Source: Lobulomyces angularis (taxonomy: Eukaryota > Chytridiomycota > Chytridiomycetes > Lobulomycetales > Lobulomycetaceae). Taken from it: a DNA stretch of 20,595 nt. Both the position numbers and the translations under genes were made by a program. The first letter of the stretch is position 1. The number at the start of each line of letters is the position of its first letter. Location: NCBI GenBank assembly GCA_027604685.1, contig JADHYX010000392.1:1-20595 (forward strand), written 5' to 3'. The notes beneath the pieces are model-generated. The model searched no databases and was not told where the DNA came from. It worked only from the letters and a program-made list of their open reading frames with translations. This document shows positions 9,714-20,595 of this stretch, piece by piece.

Positions 9714-12700
9714 TCAAAGAAAAAAATTTTCTTTTACTATACTTTCTACAAAATTATCTCTTAACTTGAGTTGATGATTTAAATTTAGATTTTTAATTTT
9801 AAAATCTTCCAATTCAACTTCCAACTCATCACATTTTTTCTTAAATTTGGATAATTGAGAATTTTCATTTTGAATTAGTAAATAACTCTCTTTGAAATTT
9901 TCTATTAAAAACATGGTATCAGTGTTTAACCGAAATACAAAAACTTGAATAATTTTAAAAATTGCAGGCAAGATTTTCATTCCATTGTCATTATTTAAAT
10001 TCTTTTTGGTAAGAAGTCTATTACTTGAAAATAAACTTTTATTGTAACCTGAGGAAAAATTTTTATTGACGTTAACAATTTGTAAAATTTCATTAACCAG
10101 GTTTTCAAGATTTTTGTCTAATTGGGATTTGATGAGGTCAGGCTTTTCGACATAAGGTTTTGACTGAGATTTAACATTTGTTATATGGGAATCATAACGG
10201 AATTTATGTTCTAATTCATTAACAACATTGCCACAGTTATTTTTTTTCTTATCAATAAATTTTTTGTTGCTGAACTGTTTACGAGACTGCCACTTTTCAA
10301 ATTTTCTATTACCATTGAAATCATCCACGAAAGCATTTATACCATGTCCCAATTTCGGAAAATTATTGTTAGGTAACTCACTACCTGCAACTACATTTTC
10401 TGGGACTGGACAATCCAAATACTCCAACGCATTACAACCACCTTCTGGAATATCCCTGAAGAATTTGTTATTCTCGCTTGATTTTCCACTAGAAATTTTT
10501 TCATCATTCAAATCCAAATAGAATTTGGCATCACTAAATATTTTTTTTATTTCTAGGCTAGAGGCAGAATTTTGTTTTCTTATGTTTTCTATCTCCAAGT
10601 CAATTTCGTCGATTAATTCATCTTTAGCATTTTTTTCACTTGTTTCGTATATACAATCGGCGTTATCCTCAATTTCACTGTCACTATCATCTTTCATTCC
10701 ATTAACTCCTACGGATGAAACATCTCCATTTGCAGAGGGTTGCTTAATAAGAAACTTCAGGTTTTTGCTAAATTTCAATATCATCTTTTTCGCTAATGCT
10801 TGGTTTTCCTTTACAATTTCAATACCCATCGAAATTTCATTCATATCTCTTCTATTGCCACCAATTTTAGCAGATTGATAGTTATCTGTAGCTTCACAAA
10901 CTTTTTGTTCGCTATCACACCCATTCTTATGACTTTTCCTTAGAGTAAAGGCATTGTTTTCCCTTTTTTCATTTGAAGCTCCAAATTTTTTCATTTTCTC
11001 ACATTTAATATCTTGAGTTATTTTTTCAGTCGAATCATAGTTGATTACCTCCTCTTGTGGAGACAAGTGTGTGTTACTTAAGTTACAATTATTTTTAACA
11101 TGCCAGTACAGATTTTTTTTTAGCTGCTCAACTTCCAAAAGTTTTTCAGCTAATATAGTTTCAAATTTGCTTATCTGAGTTTCACATTTGTTTAATTTAC
11201 CTTCATATTGTAATTTCATTTTACTAAAATTTTCATTTAAGTTTTTAAATTGTGTACTTAATTCAACATTTTTTATTTTTTCTATTGTTATCTTCGCTTC
11301 CTTCATGTTAAGTTCATCTTTCATACATAAAAGTTTGGTATTATCTAAAACGCTGGAATTTTTCCCCCCATTTTGATTTAGCATATTAGAAGGAAGTATA
11401 TCTTTTTGAATAAGTTCTTTTTCCAATGTTTCAGATAATTTTTTTTCATTAATTCCATTTTTTTTTTTCAATTCAAGAATTTCAAAGTCTTTAATTTTCA
11501 CAATATCTTTATAGTCTAAAATTTTGTTTTCCAACACTTCTCTTTCGACATTATTCTTTTTTACCTCGTTTAGCTCAGTTATGATTAGTTCATTTAAATT
11601 ATTTAACTTTTCCAATTCTTTGTCCTTAGAAAGCAAAGCAGCATCCTTCAAATTTAAATCAATTTGGAAATTATCTTTCAATTTTTGTAAATTTTGCTCT
11701 TCCTCATTTGCTTTTTGTAAAAAAGTGTCACTTTTTTTGATACTTTCATTAAGCAACTTTGTAACTTCTAATTTTCCTTTAGTGATTTGTTCTATTTGGG
11801 TCTTTGCATCGTTTAAGTTACCTGAAGTAACCATCAGCTTGTTTTCCAAGGAGTTTTTCTCGCTTTTGCATTGTTTTACAAAAAGCTTGAGATTAGCAAT
11901 TTCATTATTCTGAGATTCAACTTCTTTTTTAAGTTCATCGGAAGTTAATAAACTTTCACTTAATTCTGTTTTTTGAACTTCCATTTCAGACAAACAATTG
12001 TGTAGCTGTAATTGGAGACTTTGATTTTTAGCAAGGTTTTCATCAACCTCTATTTTTCCTTTGCAGAGATTTTCTTCTAAAAGCTTTTTAATATGGGAAT
12101 ATTTTTGATGCAGTTCATGTAGTTGATTTTTGTATTCTTTTATATTTTTGTTAAGTTCCTCATTTTCAGTTTTAGTGACGTTTAAGTTTATACAAGTGTC
12201 ATTTAACTCTAAAAGTAATTGATAAATAAAAAATGAAAGGTGCTTTTTTTTTTTACGTTTTGCTTGCATTGTAGCTTGCAGAGTACTTTCTTGATAATCT
12301 TGGTTAACTTTCCTTAATTTCATATCAATTGTTTCCAACTCACTTGTTACCTTTTGCAAATCTTTTTGACTCTTTTTTTTTAATTTTTCATACGTTTTTA
12401 AATGAGCAACTGTCAATTTTTCATTATCATCTTCCATAGTTTTTGTAGTTTTTACAAGATTTTTATATGCTTCCTCTTTTTCTAACAATTGCACGTTTAA
12501 TAATGTGCATTGCTCCTTAAAAGACAAATGACATTTCTCAGCTAGTACTAAACGGTTTTTTAATTCTCCATATTGGACTTCATTTTCTTGGTGCTTTTCC
12601 AAGTGTAACTTTTCTTTTTTTTCAAATTCTTCATATAACAAAGCATTGTTCTCTTTCATTTCCTCGATTTTAGTGGAGAGGTTTTTTGAAATTAGGCCAT

Positions 12701-14782
12701 TATCATTTTCCAGGAACCCAATTTTTTCTTTTAGCTGAAAGTTTTCAAGCTGTAACTGTTCATTTTTTTCTTGTTCAGCTTTTATACTTTCTAAATTCTT
12801 TTGAAGCTTAATTTCCATATCCTTACACTCTTCTTCCTTTACTTTTATCTGTTTTATCTTGTTATCCACTTCCATTAACAAAGTATTTTTGTTCTCCAAA
12901 ATCAAAATTAGATCTTCATTTATCAATTGCTTTTCAGATTCTAATTGTTCCTTTTCCCTTAATGATACGTTAAATTTTTCCATAACTTTGATTTTCTCAG
13001 CGTTTAAATTATCTACTATAACTTGATTTGAATTTTTCTCTTCGGTTAATTTTTCAATCTGCACTTTTAGCACGTTATTATCATTTAAACTTAGGTCCAG
13101 CTTTTTTTTAAAATTTGAATTTTCTATTTGAAGATCCTCCATCACGGATGAATGCTTAGCATTAATTTGATCTAGTTCGTTTTGGAATAAAGCACTGTCT
13201 TTCCTAGCTGCTTCTAGATCCATATTCAGCAAAAAGACTTTTTTATTCAAACTTTCCATTTCAACTGTTTTCGAAATATAGTCAGATAATTCTTCTTGTA
13301 AAGATATCAAGTTTATTGAATTTAACTCCAGCCTTTTGTTCAAAACGGAATTTTCCTCCTTAAGCTTACTAACCAATTCTTTCTGCTCCTCAATTATATT
13401 TTTTAAAACATTGCTACTAGTTTTTAATTCAGATTTTTCAGCAACTTCAATTTCCAGTTTCCTTCCTAAAATTTTGTTTTCGCTATTAGCTGAAACCCTA
13501 CAAGTTGCAAGCTCTGATTCTAAATGATTTATATGTCTGTTTGATAATTCTATGCAGACTTTTTGGTTCTTCTTATCCTTCGTATTTTTTGATTTTGAAT
13601 TTTCTAATTCATTTCTGAGTTTTACAATTTCATCTTCAAGATTTTTAACGGTGGAGTTGAGAATTTTCACTTGATTATCTTCGCTTTCTGCTGTCGTAAA
13701 GGAATATTGACTAGTGTTGGAATTATATCTGTTTCTATTTAATACACTTGTTGAACCTAAAAAAATCATTTTAAAAAGCTTTAATTTGTATTTAGTATTT
13801 ACTTAATTTGGAATAAACTGCTTCACATTCTTCTTCTACACTAGTTATATCTGTGAAATTGTATATTAATGTTTAAAGAGTAGAATAATTTTTAATTTTT
13901 TACTCATTCTTGAAGAAAATGCATTCATAGATGGACTTCCATGATACTCAACGTTTTTTTCTTGATATAATTCATCGTTAACTAAAACTAATGGGTTGGA
14001 TTGTAATGCTGTACTTGCATCTAAGCTTGCTTTTCGGCTGCGGACGACGGAGTGATTGTCATTATCTGAAGCCTTTTTTGCTTTTAAAATATTGTTGAAA
14101 TTTCCGCTACCATCTGGCACTTTTACTGAGAGTTCGTCAATCGTAAAAACTAAAAAAAAAAATGTTACTTTTTTTGAATAAAAAAAAATTCACCTCCATC
14201 AATTATATATTTATACTGCCAATTCTTCGAAATATCAAGCTGAACATAGGCGACCCACCTGTCATTTTGTAATTCCATAGAAGTTTCAGTTAGAGACCAG
14301 TTATTAAAGGTTCCTGTTATATAAGCTGTGTTGGCAGTTGTGTTCATTCTTATCTCGAATTTGTAATTTGTAAGAAACACATCATCTGTTTTTAGAAAGT
14401 TTTTTAAGTCTCTAAAGGAATCGCTTTTTGACTTTGGTATGCGTACTAAAATTGAAATATTTATTAGCTATATTTTTCATTTGATATACATTTGTTTTTA
14501 GAAAGTGCCTGAGGATTTGTAAGATGGTCAGTCTCTGTTTTGGTATGTATCCCTTTTAACCCCATCATTAGATCATTTGGGTTTTCACCAAAAATTTGCA
14601 ATGCATTGAGGCCATCTTGCAAAGAAAGTGTTCTTTTTGGTACCAGTATTGGTTTCAGGGTTGATTCAGGATCTTAATTACCACAAAGTAAATTTTTAGA
14701 ACGAGGTATCAAAATTTATACCCTCTTCAAGTTCTTTTGCAGAATCATTATTATTCTTAGAGAACCAAAATGAGTTGAACAT
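9714..14782 (-). CDS. CBM48 (AMPK-beta-type glycogen-binding) domain fused to giant coiled coil
   Basis: Seven exons (14782-14722, 14672-14490, 14445-14194, 14149-13904, 13850-13803, 13756-12257, 12208-9714) join in frame to 1594 aa; every junction is phase 1 with GT-AG ends. Residues 1-105 are a linker. CBM48 spans about 106-190, with YITGTFNNW (Trp131), DRWVAYVQL, WQYKYIIDG (Lys160) and GSGNFNNIL. These match the AMPK-beta and yeast Mdg1/Crp1 fold; the second carbohydrate-contact Trp of AMPK-beta aligns with Phe167. A Ser-rich linker with RKAS follows. From about 280 the protein is long heptad coiled coil, broken by an acidic and Asn-rich stretch (roughly the last 400 residues). The likely role is tethering to glycogen or another alpha-glucan, or a scaffold, as plant PTST proteins combine CBM48 and coiled coils; that is inference. 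The 48-nt intron 12256-12209 is a multiple of three without a stop, so it could be retained (1610 aa). The alternative is two genes, but no stop or start separates the parts after splicing. Confidence 0.8.
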
Positions 14783-15206
14783 GTTCAATTCGATAGTAAT
14801 GTTGACAAAAATTTTTAAACGCGAAAAAAGGAAATTAAGGGCATATTTACTACTTCTACATTAACTTACACATTTCCCCAATTAATATGTTCGTAGATAT
14901 TCTAATACCAGTCTATCCCATTTATATTTATTATAGATCAAAATTTTTAAGTTTTTATTTATAAGTAGGAATATGAGGAAAAGAAGTTGATAAAATATAT
15001 TCATTTTCATAAATTTTTACATATTTATGGCAGCTTAATACATTTTAATAACTATAAAAAAGATATTTTTTCATATTTTCGAAGAATGGATGATTTTCTT
15101 CGTATTATCTTAAAATTGTTTCACATTGAATTTTGTTATAAAAAAAAACAAAAAAAAAAAAATTTTTTTAACAAAACTACAAAACTTGTACATATAAAAT
15201 TAAATT
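14783..15206. promoter_or_regulatory. Divergent promoter region between CBM48-coiled-coil gene and IWS1
   Basis: A gap of 424 bp between two divergent start codons. It is AT-rich with no supported exon. An A13 tract (15150-15162) followed by T7 lies 37 to 57 bp before the IWS1 ATG, resembling the A-tract elements at 5032 and 8461. Confidence 0.45.
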
Positions 15207-16740
15207 ATGAGAAGTGAAGACGAAGATGATGAATACGATAAAAAAAGTCAACGTCAAGAACATGCTAGAGGTGATGATCAGCAAGCTCAGTTGAAAGATG
15301 TAATACATAATAGTAAATTTTAACATTAACGCTGAAAAAATTTAAGCTATTTGGAGACACGGATGATGAAGATGATTTGGATGATGTCGACCCAAATCTA
15401 TTCAATGATATTGATGGTTTCATATACATTCAAAAAAATTTTAAAAATAAAATGTCTTTTAGAGGAGCCAAAAAAAAAACTTCAAAAGACAAATGACTTT
15501 AGTTCAGAATCTGATGAGGATCAGACTTACAATAGAAAGCTACCAAAATTTAAGAAGAAGTTGGGACAAAGCAGTGGGGAGGGCAGAAAGAGCAAACCAA
15601 AAAAGCAAAAACCTAAAGAAGATGAGGAGGAAAGACAACGAGAATTGACTCCTGAATCTGGTATGTATTCGTATATTTGATTATAAAGGAGATGTTGAAC
15701 AATTTTTCAAAATTTTGTAGCCAGACGGGAGGAAGTTAAAAAAGATATTGAGGCTGCTTTGAATAGAATAAAATCGAATCAAAAAGTTAAGAAAAGCGAG
15801 CTTTTAGATGAGGCAGAAATGGATGAAGTAATGGTTAGAATGGTACAAAAGATGAAAGATGCAGCAGAAAATGATCAAGAATTAAATAAAAAACGTCAAC
15901 CAGCTATTGCAAAACTCAAACTATTACCAAGGATTAATGAACAGTTGACAAAAACTGCATTGGCCGAACAATTTTTAGATAATCATTTGTTAGAAGGAAT
16001 GAAAGCGTGGTTGGAACCATTACCAGATGCTAGTTTACCCAGCTTAGATATTCAGAGAGTGATGCTAAGTGTTTTGCAAACGGTATTATTATTTTTTTTT
16101 TGCTTTTTTAACATATTTAACTTTACTAGTTACCTATTAGAACAGATCAGTGAGTATTTTTATATTAGGTAATTAAATTTGATTTTTTTTTTTAGCCTTC
16201 GTGAAAGTCAGTTAGGTAGAATAGTAATGTTTTACACAAAATGTGAAAGAATATTACCTGAGGTTTTTTTATACTTTTTATATCGTAATTAAAATTTATG
16301 AAATAGATGAGAAAAATGGCGCAGGACTTAGTAGATAAAGTACTAACCAAAGTCATTTTAATTTTTATTTTTTAATTACTTTTTTCTTTTTGCATAGTGG
16401 ATGAGGCCAATAATGAATAGATCCGATAATTATAGAGATAGAATTGTTTATGAGAAGGATTACGATCCAAGAAGGTGAATTGCAATACCAAATTCTTCAT
16501 TTTTTATTTATTGTTATTTACAGGAGAAATGAAACAAGTGGTGGTGGGAGCGGTGAGATACGAGATCGTCGTATGCCCAGACCTGAAAACTTGGAGAAAG
16601 TTCAAATTCCACAAAGAAACGTCAATTTTGATTATGTTCCAAAGAGTAACTTACCCAATACATATGAACCAGCTAAATCAGACCAAGCCTGGAAAAAATT
16701 AAACAACAGGCTTTTAAATTTAAAAAGAAAAAACAATTAG
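15207..16740 (+). CDS. IWS1: IWS1/Spn1 transcription elongation factor
   Basis: Nine exons (15207-15299, 15347-15416, 15463-15660, 15721-16082, 16130-16149, 16196-16262, 16307-16339, 16398-16474, 16524-16740) give 378 aa. The N-terminal third is acidic and Lys-rich, disordered, with a DLFGDTDDEDDLDD motif. The TFIIS N-terminal-like domain (about 195-300) is unmistakable: LPRINEQL, LLEGMKAWLEPLPDASLP, TLPIRTDHLRESQLGRIVM, FYTKCERILPE, MAQDLVDKWMRPI and NYRDR. IWS1 binds the histone chaperone Spt6 and RNA polymerase II during elongation and mRNA processing in the nucleus. The LPIxTxHLxES form is closest to what I recall of fungal Spn1. The C-terminus is basic (LKRKNN). Exon 5 is 20 nt and exon 7 is 33 nt, both inside the conserved domain; their placement rests on restoring the family sequence. 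It converges with the PPR gene, 149 bp apart. Confidence 0.95.
16130..16149 (+). other. 20-nt microexon in IWS1
   Basis: Twenty nt encode LPIRTD plus two bases of the next codon, bounded by an acceptor TTTACTAG and a donor GTGAGTAT. Including it restores TLPIRTDHLRESQLG, as expected for the family. Skipping it would shift the frame. Flanking introns are 47 and 46 nt. Confidence 0.85.
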
Positions 16741-16889
16741 CTTTTTTGTCTAATGTTTTTTTGTAATATTTAATATAAAAATTTTGCATTTCATAAATTT
16801 TATTTGTTTTACTTTTTAATTTAATTTTTAAAAAATTAACAACTTAACCTGAATTTCTATGTTAAATATTTTAAGGTATTTCCTTTATT

Positions 16890-19474
16890 TTAAAATAATT
16901 TCTTTAATATGGGCTTGTAGCCTTCCATTGTATAGTTTTTTAATTCATCACTCATCAATTCAGTTTTTAAAAATAGTAGTTTTTCATGTTGATTATTTTC
17001 TTCCAAACTTAATTTTAAATGCAAAATAGTCTTTTTATCTGGGTAAATAAATTTGCTTCTACGTGAATAGGTCTTACTTTTATTCAACTTAAAGTAGTGC
17101 AAATTTTGTAGGACCAAATTAATTGCAAAATCAAATTTTCCGAAACTGCACAAGCACTCAATATAGGAGGTCAGAACATTACTGTGAAGATATATGTCGC
17201 ATTCTAAAGCAAAATTGTAAATAAAATGGGCATCTTCCTCTAAGCGACCAATTTTGCACGCATCAATGGCAACGCAAAACAGTACTGGATCTGAAATATT
17301 AATTTGTTTTATTTCAAATGGAATTAATTTGTTGTCTGTAATGTTGGTTAGAGTTCCTGATAAGGCTCTAAAGATCAAAACGCACAATTTGTTGTTGTTG
17401 TTTCGGCTAAAATACTTAATAACTTCATTCCACATCACTTCGCTAGGCTCTAATCCAACTTTCCTAAATAAATGTAATTTATCACATACATTTTCTAAAT
17501 CCATAAATTCGTCTGATAACAAGGAAGTGTATGTATTTTTATCTGGAATGATTCCTTTTTTCATCATCTTATCAACCAAAGCAATTGCCTTTTGTTTTTT
17601 TCCCAATTTCGTATACACAGAAATAAGAACATTATATGTGTTTAATTGAGGCTCTACTTCTTCAATAGTCATTTTTTTGTAATAATATTCCACTTTTGAA
17701 ACGTCGTGTTTAAACGCAGATATAAGACAGGTATAAGTGGAAAAATCTGGCTTTAACCCTTCCGCAAGTATTTCATTGTAATAAAATTCAGCCATTTGTA
17801 AATTTCTATACTGTGGATATCTAGTGTACGAGTCAATTAACGTATTAAATAGTCGTGTATCTGGCTTAACTCCTTTATTATACATTTTTTTCAAGTAATG
17901 CTGCAACTTTTCAAACTCACCAATTTTGGCTAAATAAGAAAACAAAATATCATATATTTCTACTGTAGGAACAAAATTATGTACATTCATTTGAACAAAA
18001 AAATAAAAAAATTTCTCATAATTTTGTTTTTTTGCATATATCGGTAATATTCTTCTGTAAATTTGTAGATTAAGCTTTAATCCAAGATTTTTTAACTCTT
18101 CAATGTATTGCTCAATTTTGTCCAAATTTCCTTTACTGGAGATAATGGGCCCCAAAAAAGAATATGCATTCAATTTAAATTTTGCTTTGGCTTCATTGAA
18201 AAAATGATGGACTTTCTTGTAATCTTGAAAATAACTTTCAGTAGCATACGCAACCATTAAAATGTTGTAAGTTTCCAAATTAAATTCAATTCCACGCATG
18301 ATCATGTAAGTATAGTACTGGGTGACTTTATTAAAACGTTTTTCTTTAAAATAGGCGTAGAGCAGGATGTTGTAGGTATACACATTCGCCTTAAAACCAT
18401 TTTCTTTAAACTGCTTATAGTATGATTCTAACTTTTTCAAATCTTTTCGAATTGTTTTTAAAAACATTTCATAATATAAATCGTCAGGAATATATCCCCA
18501 TTGAGTTAATGTCAACAAAAAGTCTTCAATTGTTGATGAATTTTTGGAAAAGAATTCGGATATTAATTTGTAACTTTCAAAATTTAAAGAAACGCGGTGC
18601 TTGATAATGTCGAAAAATAACTTTTTGAAATTTGCACTATCATTTTTAGTAACCCACATTAAAAAGTTAAAGTTAAGGGTATTCGGTTTGAAAAATCTTA
18701 GCTTCTCTTGAAAAATACAACCAGAAGCAGTCAAATCTATAAAAAACTTTACAGTTTTATTTGCATCATTTTTAAAAATACGATGTAAATAAGAGTAATC
18801 ATCCCAGGTAAATTCAGCTTTGGAAGTAAAGAGAATTTTCAAATAGTACTCCGCTTTTTCATTTGATCCTCGTTGATTTAATTTTAAAAACTTTTCGATA
18901 AACGAGATAAAATTAGATGCTACTGGTACTGTTTCAAAGTATATCATTAACTTAAACCATCTGTTATAACCAATTAATTGAAACACAGAAGAAATGGAAA
19001 TAATTTAGTTAATTAAACATCTAGAATATTCACCTTTCTGCTTTTGTAAAGTCATTTAATCGTAAGTACTCAAAGAAGAATAATTTAATTATTTTCAAAG
19101 TAAAAACAAAATTACGAAATTTCCAGTGGTTGTATAAATTTTCAGCTTCAAGAAACTCTCTCTTTTTCATTAATTTAAAAATACTTTGCAGTATTACTGT
19201 TTCTTCTAACTTTATGCAATCCGATTTTTGTGATGAAGTATTTTTTTTTGTATTTAAAAACAGGGAGATTTCCAGTGCTTTGCACTCCTCAAAATTGACT
19301 GTTGAATCGACCTCCTTCCTAGCTTTACAACGACCGACACGACTATTATTTGCTAGACTAAAACTAATTTTGGAATATCTATTGTAGTTATAAAATGCTG
19401 TTTAAGGAATAAATTTATTTAGTTGAAAAATAGTACTTTTAGCAGTAATGCAAAAACTTCGAACTTTTAAACAT
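16890..19474 (-). CDS. Pentatricopeptide repeat (PPR) protein, probably mitochondrial
   Basis: The main exon (18960-16890) and an upstream exon (19397-19034), joined over a 73-nt intron, are well supported: the join gives FTKAERWFKLMIYF, a typical PPR helix. A proposed 10-nt first exon (19474-19465) adds the start and gives 814 aa, with an N-terminus rich in Lys, Arg, Ser and Asn (MFKTFYNYNRYSK), plausible as a mitochondrial presequence; this start is uncertain. About ten 35-residue P-type PPR motifs run through the centre and C-terminal half, for example ANVYTYNILLYAYFKEKRF, VKPDTRLFNTLIDSYTR, LKPDFSTYTCLISAF and PQLNTYNVLISVYTKLGKK. PPR proteins bind organellar RNA base by base and act in its processing, stability or translation. 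I cannot name a specific orthologue. No DYW, SMR or endonuclease domain is seen. Confidence 0.88.
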
Positions 19475-20328
19475 TGTTTACAAATAAACCTTGGAAAGCT
19501 CAGCAATTTATCTAGCAAACTATATGTCAGGAAATTACTAAAATATTATTTTTAGCAAACCCATTATTCATTTTTTTTTGAAAAAAATAAAAAAGTTCAA
19601 TTTGGAGGAATCTATATTTAAACTATATTTAATGAAATGCTGTCGTAAATGTTTTACGATGACTAATCGACCCTTAATAATAAATAATCATCATTTAAAT
19701 ATGGTTTCTTTAGTTGAGTATAACTTGCTGAAACACTGTGTAAAATTAATTACAGTATATAACCATAATATATAGATAAATAGTATATTATATGACTCTA
19801 TGAGAATTGAAAAAGTTATTTCAAAGGAAATCAAATAATTCTTAGGAACTTTCAATCAAATTCTCTTTAATTTTATACATTAATTCTACAGTTCTCTAAC
19901 AGCTCAACTCTAAAAAGAAACCATAAAGAAAACATAGAATGGAATGTAAAATAAAATCTAATACATTAAAATTTAAAATGTAAAATTTAAAAAGTCAAAA
20001 AAAATAGTTTTTGTGGAATTAGAATTTCATCACGGATTTTAGAATCCACACTTTCACGCTCAACTTTTTAGTTCTAAAAAAAAAAAGAAAATAGATTGAT
20101 TTTTGGAAAAAAGTTCTATCAAACTAGAATGAAGCATGATAATACATTACTCAATTTAAAAAAATTTTTTATTATGTATTTGTTAATATTTGTTTTTCCT
20201 ACAAACATTGGAAGTGCAAGAAAAAACAAAGCAATCCATTAACACAATATTCAACACCATATTTTTTCCAGGAGAGGAAAACAGAATAAGAAGAACCTAA
20301 ACAAAGACTTGATTTTATAGTATTTTTA
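19475..20328. other. AT-rich stretch without a supported gene
   Basis: About 850 bp upstream of the PPR gene. It contains only short open stretches without family resemblance, homopolymer runs, and a short palindromic stretch (ggattttagaatcc at 20034-20047). No tRNA-like or recognisable snRNA sequence was found by eye. The PPR promoter must lie at its left end. Confidence 0.4.
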
Positions 20329-20595
20329 TTAAACAGAACTGTTGACGGTTTTTAGTGTTGCTATTGCACTTTTAGTATTTAAATACTCCAAAAGGTGTAA
20401 TGAATTGACAAAAAAAACGACATTAAAAAATATCATCCAAATGGTTAACTTTAATTTACTTTTTGCCACTGCAGCAACTTTATCAACGCTCATTTCAGCT
20501 TTGCCTTCTTTCACTGGCAAGTTTGATGGCCATCAGTACGTTCACATATTTTGCTGCTGATCTTTAATCAAAACCTTTTAGGGTGTTACGGTTTT
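20329..20595 (-). CDS. Possible 3' end of an unidentified gene, cut by the window edge
   Basis: A minus-strand open stretch ends in TAA at 20331-20329 and encodes a Lys-rich part (GKAEMSVDKVAAVAKSKLK), then a hydrophobic segment (IWMIFFNVVFFVNSL) and a short tail. It has no ATG of its own at the 5' end. A CAG acceptor (CCAG/TGAAAG, about 20516) could start an exon. An overlapping frame nearer the edge (AAKYVNVLMAIKLAS) also looks coding, and the plus strand is open here too, so strand and frame are not settled. No family recognised. Confidence 0.25.

Noticed and set aside
10228..11913. Several plus-strand open stretches of 60 to 130 codons opposite the coiled-coil gene
   Set aside because: They are antisense shadows of a long, low-complexity minus-strand reading frame, rich in Phe/Leu/Ser with no family resemblance.
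14987..15217. Plus-strand open frame of 76 codons overlapping the start of IWS1
   Set aside because: It is in another frame from the well-supported IWS1 first exon, and consists of Lys, Phe, Tyr and Ile as expected of AT-rich non-coding sequence.
19484..19570. Alternative first exon for the PPR gene starting at an ATG near 19570 with a 23-nt intron
   Set aside because: A 23-nt intron is far below the 38-nt minimum seen elsewhere here; the 10-nt first exon with a 67-nt intron was preferred, with low confidence.
19578..19775. Plus-strand open frame of 65 codons
   Set aside because: It begins at a TTG, has no recognisable motif, and its composition is that of the AT-rich background.

Overview
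This window looks like a compact, AT-rich, intron-rich nuclear genome. It carries nine spliced protein genes plus one doubtful fragment at the right edge. The 41 introns I could place by reading frame are all GT-AG and 38 to 104 nt long, most of them 44 to 60 nt. Stops TAA, TAG and TGA are all used, so the standard code fits. A near full-length BBS9 gene (a BBSome subunit) implies a cilium or flagellum. The IWS1/Spn1 and Siw14-type phosphatase sequences look fungus-like. Together these suggest a zoosporic, early-diverging fungus or close relative (a Rozella-like organism would fit), but that identity is inference and not shown by the sequence. I saw no rRNA, tRNA, transposon ORF or CRISPR array.

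Layout. The left part (238-4009) holds three members of a cysteine-rich surface-protein family: one on the minus strand (238-1071) and two on the plus strand (1924-2454 and 3005-4009), with a small direct-plus-inverted repeat between the latter two. A Siw14-type phosphatase (4145-5009, minus) is head to head with BBS9 (5064-8424, plus) across only 54 bp. A fourth surface-protein gene (8492-9557, plus) follows BBS9 after 67 bp. Next is a 5-kb minus-strand gene (9714-14782). Read through seven exons, it joins an AMPK-beta-type glycogen-binding module (CBM48) to about 1350 residues of coiled coil. IWS1 (15207-16740, plus) and a PPR protein (16890-19474, minus) converge. The last kilobase is mostly empty.

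How the genes relate. This is ordinary eukaryotic gene order and not an operon: transcription elongation (IWS1), organellar RNA handling (PPR), ciliary membrane traffic (BBS9), inositol pyrophosphate or phosphoprotein signalling (Siw14-like) and glycogen or starch scaffolding (CBM48-coiled coil). The most unusual content is the local family of four surface proteins. They share Cys spacing and phase-1 intron positions, and the three with cytoplasmic tails all carry a PPxY or LPxY motif. The second is the CBM48-coiled-coil fusion, visible only after splicing. Gene models were built by eye from frame continuity, protein similarity recalled from known families, and splice-site consensus; no transcript data were available.
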